From assembly GCA_017303995.1 (NCBI GenBank), contig JAFLBE010000029.1, forward strand, positions 1 through 53,414: a stretch of 53,414 nt of DNA, given 5' to 3'. The notes under the pieces were generated by a model that made no database searches, had not been told where the DNA came from, and was given only the letters and a program-made list of their open reading frames with translations. This document shows positions 49,695 to 53,414 of this stretch, one piece after another; positions within the stretch are counted from its first letter, which is position 1; each line of letters opens with the position of its first letter. This DNA comes from Bacteroidota bacterium. Its GTDB lineage: Bacteria; Bacteroidota; JABWAT01. A program made the translations under genes and the position numbers.

Positions 49695-51176
49695 ATGAAA
49701 TTAAAACCTGATCTATTGCTTCTCTTTTCCGGCCTGATCCTGATTCTCCTGCTTCCCTGGCAGCTCATCCCTTACAATGTGGATAATGCCTGGTATCTGT
49801 CTATGTATTACAATCCGTTGGTAAAAAACCTTCCCCCTGACATCACTTTTGGTTCAGGAAATGGTGCCCTTCCGTGGTTTGGGAAAAGTCTGATCCCACT
49901 ATATTCACTTTGGTTTGGTTCCTTCGGATGGGATTTGCTCCCGGCTCTTCTGGTAAGCAGACTGTTTCTTTTTCTGGGCGGATGGATGTTTTTTGCTGCT
50001 TTCCTGAAGTCCGGATTGTCACGATTTTCTTCTGTGGCTCTGACTTTGGGGCTCATGGCATCTGAACCTGTTCTTCTTGCAGGCGGTTTTATCCGTCCGG
50101 AATCATTTTTATTTTTGATGACCGGATTCATGTCTCTGCTTGTACTTTCAGGTCACCGGTTTATTCCGGTTTTACTTTCTTTTCTTTGTCTCGAAATTCA
50201 CCCGGCTGCGGTTCTGCTCATTCCCTTCATTTGGATTCTCATTTACAGGTTTGGAGTTATAAATAATACTGTCATCCCGAAAGTCGAAGATCCGGCCACC
50301 GGCGGAATTCAGAATCCATACAAAAATAATGACGGTCCAAATAATCAGTTAAAACCAAATCTTCAAAATCACATCTGGCGTTTTCTTGTCATCAATATCA
50401 TCTCCGGTTCACTGGCAATCGCCTATTATCTGATACTTCATCCGGCCACGGTTTCTGGTTTTATTGGAAATATCCAGGGAGGAGTTGCAGCAACTTCCGG
50501 AACGGCCCTTACCCAGCTTTTCAATTTCAGGCTTCAGCTTCCCGGGAATGAAGGTTATAACCTGGTCTGGTCAAGAATAGTTGAAATCATTTGCTGGTTA
50601 CTACTTCTTTTGGGCGTTTTCTGGGTTTCATGGAAGAATAAAATGTGGTTCCCCCCCGTCCTCATTGGATGGATCTTACTTGCTGATTTTATAAATCCAA
50701 AAGGAAATCAGCATTATACCGTTTATTACGCCATTTTTCTGGTTTGGGGATTTTCAGAGCTGATCAGAAAAAAGAATATTCTTTTACCTGCTTTGGCTGG
50801 GCTGACCATTCTGGTTTTCTCATTATGGAAGATATTTTATGTGGCTGGCCATTCAGAATCCATTTTTGCTTTTTCGGAAAGGGTTGAGCAAACCCAGAAT
50901 TTGAAAAATGGTAAGCTGACTAAGAGTTCAGTTATCCTGGGTTCACCTGAAGCCTGGTTCATTTACCGTGATAACCGGTTTTATGCATCTGCCTACACAG
51001 GTTTGTTACCTGAATTACCAGACACTGTTTTTCTGACAAAGGAACCGGCTTGGGAGAACCCACCTGCCGGATTTCAAGCAGAACTTGTTTCTGAAAAGCT
51101 AAAAGCGGGTACCTATAAAATAGATTCAAATGACAGCAATCCTGAACCCTTGAATACACTTGTCAGAAATAAATGA
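49695..51176 (+). CDS. Polytopic membrane glycosyltransferase (GT39/PMT-like)
   Basis: A 493-residue inner-membrane protein with about ten helices. The first periplasmic loop carries YNVDNAWYLSMYYNP, matching the acidic motif where GT39/ArnT-type enzymes bind metal or lipid-linked sugar. LGLMASEPVLLAGGFIRPESFLF is the second characteristic helix pair. The C-terminal domain is soluble. Residues about 195-215 (VIPKVEDPATGGIQNP) are encoded by a REP-like unit inserted in frame in a loop. No ribosome site is obvious because the upstream DNA is repeat. Sugar and acceptor unknown. Confidence 0.75.
   Translation: MKLKPDLLLLFSGLILILLLPWQLIPYNVDNAWYLSMYYNPLVKNLPPDITFGSGNGALPWFGKSLIPLYSLWFGSFGWDLLPALLVSRLFLFLGGWMFFAAFLKSGLSRFSSVALTLGLMASEPVLLAGGFIRPESFLFLMTGFMSLLVLSGHRFIPVLLSFLCLEIHPAAVLLIPFIWILIYRFGVINNTVIPKVEDPATGGIQNPYKNNDGPNNQLKPNLQNHIWRFLVINIISGSLAIAYYLILHPATVSGFIGNIQGGVAATSGTALTQLFNFRLQLPGNEGYNLVWSRIVEIICWLLLLLGVFWVSWKNKMWFPPVLIGWILLADFINPKGNQHYTVYYAIFLVWGFSELIRKKNILLPALAGLTILVFSLWKIFYVAGHSESIFAFSERVEQTQNLKNGKLTKSSVILGSPEAWFIYRDNRFYASAYTGLLPELPDTVFLTKEPAWENPPAGFQAELVSEKLKAGTYKIDSNDSNPEPLNTLVRNK
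50270..50330. repeat. REP-like unit inside coding sequence
   Basis: GTCATCCCGAAAGTCGAAGA followed by CCGGCC-ACC-GGCGG and AATTCAGAATCCATA. The TGTCATCCCG start equals the intergenic REP units at 48469 and 49130; here the frame stays open and it is translated. Confidence 0.65.
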
Positions 51177-51379
51177 AGCAACGCAGAAAAGTAATCAGGT
51201 CACAGAACCAAATTCCCTGGAAAATCAGGTTAATTGAATGGGTTGAAACCCTATTTTTTTTGGTGTTTGCTGTGTTGTTACTGCTTTTTATTCTATACAT
51301 CCTGAAATCCTTCATGGGAATTGACCTGTTCCCAGATTTCAGTCTTGGAATTTGGGATTGGCTGACGGGTAAAAAGTAA
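51173..51379 (+). CDS. Small membrane protein, unknown
   Basis: A 68-residue protein whose ATG overlaps the glycosyltransferase TGA (ATGA, 51173-51176). It has a basic N-terminus, one long membrane helix (LFFLVFAVLLLLFILYIL) and an aromatic tail (GIWDWLTGKK). The coupling suggests an accessory subunit of the glycosyltransferase. No family recognised. Confidence 0.65.
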   Translation: MKQRRKVIRSQNQIPWKIRLIEWVETLFFLVFAVLLLLFILYILKSFMGIDLFPDFSLGIWDWLTGKK

Positions 51380-51495
51380 GTCTAAGTCATTTCTTGTTAA
51401 TTTAGTATGAATTTAATCAATTGGACTTCCATCCTGATTGAACCCAAAAATGAAAAGTTGTACCTTAGGAAGTTATTTAATAAAACGGAGTTAAT

Positions 51496-53414
51496 ATGAA
51501 AAAAATGATACTGTTAGGCATGGGATTATTAATGGGTTCCATGGTTTTTGGTCAGGTTACTATTACACACTGGAATTTTAATAGCGGAAATACAGGAACT
51601 GCTACTGCACAGTGGCCAAGTCCAATTGCTAATGCTTCCGGCTCAGGAACTTTATCTCATGATCTTACTACAACAGAAGCATTTGCTGGTTCAACCTTGA
51701 ATGCAATTGGTGCTGATGTATCTGGAAATGCTCTCTGCCCCACTGGTGATGGCAATAATGGTAAATCATTAGTATTTAGTGTTTCAACACTTGGGTATGT
51801 TGATATTGTTTTTTCCTACGCAACACGTGGAACTTCAACTGGTTTCAATACACATACCATTGATTACAGTTCCGATGGTACAAATTTCACAAATGTTTCA
51901 ACAATAACCGGTAGAAATGTCACCTCTTTTAGTATTCAAACAGTTGACTTAAGTGCAATTAGTGAAGTGGAAAATAATCCAGACTTTAAGTTAAGAATTA
52001 CGATTTCAGGAGCATCAAATGCAACTGGAAATAATCGTTTTGACAATGTAAAATTAACTGGAGTATTGCCTTTAAATGACGGAGACGGTACTGCTTCCAT
52101 CTCAAATGCAACTGCAGGAATATTGACAGGAAAAGATATTTTTTCAGCTAATACTTTAACATCTGTAGATGTATTGATAAATGGGACTTCAACCGGAACT
52201 CTAACTTCTGCATCAGTTACTGTACCAACAAGTTGGGGAACTATTTCAGAATCAAATGTTGCCCTATCTGGGACAGGATTTTCGTCAGCTACCTTTAGCG
52301 TTTTATCAAACGTCATCACAATATCTTCGGCAACACTTACAAACACAACAACCGGTACAGTTCAACTAACAGGGTTATCAACTCCAAATCCAGCTAGTTC
52401 AACCGATAATGGAAATTATTCATTTAGTGTTAAAACTGCAAAATCTGGCGGTACTCTTACATCAATCGCCAACTCACCTGTGGCTTTTGTAATTATCCCG
52501 ATTAGTTCAATTCGTGATGAAACGGGTGGTATTCCAAATGATTTAAATTCCTATGTTGCAGTGCAAGGAACTGTTTCTGTACAATCTGGTAAACTTTCTA
52601 CAACAAACACAGAAACATTTATCCAAGACGCAACAGGTGGCGTTAATATCTTTAAAATTGGTCTAACCAACATGAAAATAGATACTTCATATATCGTGAA
52701 GGGTCAGGTTATTCAATTTTCAGGATTAACCGAAATAAGTCCAGCATCTGGAACTGATATAATTGAAGTTGGTGCATCAACCCCTGTTGTAGAGTCAATT
52801 CAAACTGCTTCACTCCTTAATTCAAACGGACCAACCTTTGAAGGTTCTTTAGTTGGAATTAAAAATGTTACATTGATTTCAGGTACATGGCCACTTATAG
52901 CTACAGATGCTACCCTTTCATTCCAGGATGAATTTTCAACTCCTTTTACTGTTTATATTGATGGAAACGGAGATATTGATGGTTCCTCTGAACCAATCTG
53001 GCCAAAAGATCTTCGAGGAGTCTGGGTTGAAAAATCTTCTGGCCTTGGTCTGCTTGTAAGATCTTTGACTGATATCTATGACGCCAATACACTTCCCGTT
53101 GAACTTTCCTCTTTCACAGTTTCAGCTTCAGGTAAAAACGCCTTACTGAAATGGGAAACTACAACTGAAACCAACAACGCCGGATTTGAAGTTCTTCGTA
53201 ATGGCCAGTCTGTTGGGTTTGTTTCAGGAAAAGGAACAACAACTGAAAAACAATCTTATCTGTTCACAGATAAAAATGTTTCCGGAAAAGTTTCTTATCA
53301 GCTAAAACAAGTTGATACCGACGGAAAAACAACCTTTCCCAGATACTTTCTTTTATTGCAACTCCTGTTTCTTTCGAAGTTGCCGGAAACTATCCAAATC
53401 CGTTTAACCCTTCA
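51496..53414 (+). CDS. Secreted protein with OB-fold-like domain and type IX tail (3' partial, frameshifted)
   Basis: A protein of at least 640 residues, starting at the ATG at 51496 (ACGGAG upstream) with signal peptide MKKMILLGMGLL...VFGQ. The frame is open without a stop to the window edge. Order: a jelly-roll domain (THWNFNSGNTG), a Thr/Ser-rich region, a DUF5689/OB-fold-like domain from about residue 335 (ISSIRDETGGIPNDLNSYVAV, FIQDATGGVNIF), and an Ig-like module (LPVELSSFTVSASG, LLKWETTTETNNAGFEV). The expected NYPNPFNPS tail is present but in another frame; the shift falls in CTTTCCC near 53335-53341, consistent with one lost T. It may be a sequencing error or a real mutation. Likely a surface protein or nuclease-associated domain. 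Confidence 0.78.
   Translation, partial: MKKMILLGMGLLMGSMVFGQVTITHWNFNSGNTGTATAQWPSPIANASGSGTLSHDLTTTEAFAGSTLNAIGADVSGNALCPTGDGNNGKSLVFSVSTLGYVDIVFSYATRGTSTGFNTHTIDYSSDGTNFTNVSTITGRNVTSFSIQTVDLSAISEVENNPDFKLRITISGASNATGNNRFDNVKLTGVLPLNDGDGTASISNATAGILTGKDIFSANTLTSVDVLINGTSTGTLTSASVTVPTSWGTISESNVALSGTGFSSATFSVLSNVITISSATLTNTTTGTVQLTGLSTPNPASSTDNGNYSFSVKTAKSGGTLTSIANSPVAFVIIPISSIRDETGGIPNDLNSYVAVQGTVSVQSGKLSTTNTETFIQDATGGVNIFKIGLTNMKIDTSYIVKGQVIQFSGLTEISPASGTDIIEVGASTPVVESIQTASLLNSNGPTFEGSLVGIKNVTLISGTWPLIATDATLSFQDEFSTPFTVYIDGNGDIDGSSEPIWPKDLRGVWVEKSSGLGLLVRSLTDIYDANTLPVELSSFTVSASGKNALLKWETTTETNNAGFEVLRNGQSVGFVSGKGTTTEKQSYLFTDKNVSGKVSYQLKQVDTDGKTTFPRYFLLLQLLFLSKLPETIQIRLTL

Noticed and set aside
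51936-52346. 136-residue minus-strand ORF
   Set aside because: Antisense to the intact secreted-protein frame that begins at 51496; no start signal or recognisable domain.

Overview
The window looks like a chromosomal segment from a member of the Bacteroidota/Ignavibacteria-Rhodothermia side of the FCB group. Three secreted proteins end in, or run into, the YPNPFN plus beta-sandwich tail typical of type IX secretion substrates. DUF5777 barrels, FISUMP, planctomycete-type cytochrome, SpoIIE-phosphatase and MgtC/DUF4010 families are present. Sugar uptake uses an ABC importer rather than SusCD, which argues against ordinary Bacteroidia. Base composition is moderately AT-rich and most genes have clear GGAGG-type ribosome binding sites. 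No rRNA, tRNA, CRISPR, prophage or transposase was seen.

Layout. 1-2107: 3' part of a penicillin-binding protein 1C. 2223-4496: four-gene operon (c-type cytochrome lipoprotein, two tandem YceI proteins, DUF5777 barrel), every junction a TAATG overlap. 4619-5311: small outer-membrane barrel. 5325-10480: acetyl-CoA synthetase with a small coiled-coil membrane protein, a PafA-like phosphatase, a lipoprotein and a YbjQ protein. 10536-14242: two secreted proteins, one with five repeats of exactly 77 residues and a sorting tail. 14487-30397: a minus-strand carbohydrate locus. It holds a LacI regulator with its own palindromic operator, GH94 phosphorylase, a tiny membrane protein, GH2, two GH144-type glucanases (one lipoprotein, one with sorting tail), a sugar-binding lipoprotein, two permeases, and a large secreted (alpha/alpha)6-type enzyme. 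Together they suggest extracellular cutting of a beta-glucan (probably beta-1,2), uptake of the oligosaccharides, and phosphorolysis inside the cell; the transporter ATPase is not encoded here.

30739-39413: a plus-strand operon for a divergent oligopeptide/nickel-type ABC transporter: a 789-residue lipoprotein of unknown function, a membrane-anchored family-5 binding protein, an SH3-like exported protein, two permeases and one protein carrying both ATPase domains. 39593-42093: MgtC/DUF4010 transporter and an RsbU-like phosphatase. 42545-44837: a more AT-rich insert with an esterase, DUF2975 and an XRE regulator. 44986-51379: FISUMP lipoprotein, M13 metallopeptidase, a DUF4160-DUF2442 pair, a GT39-like membrane glycosyltransferase and a small membrane protein. 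51496-end: a secreted protein running off the window, with an apparent one-base frameshift just before its sorting tail.

The most unusual structural feature is the intergenic DNA. Many gaps hold in-phase heptamer arrays (TATAAGT/TACAAGT, TAACCCG and AGCTGTT types), CACAGAG-type arrays in inverted pairs, REP-like palindromes and a roughly 52-bp tandem element. Many start exactly at, or supply, the stop codon of the neighbouring gene, and one REP-like unit lies in frame inside the glycosyltransferase.
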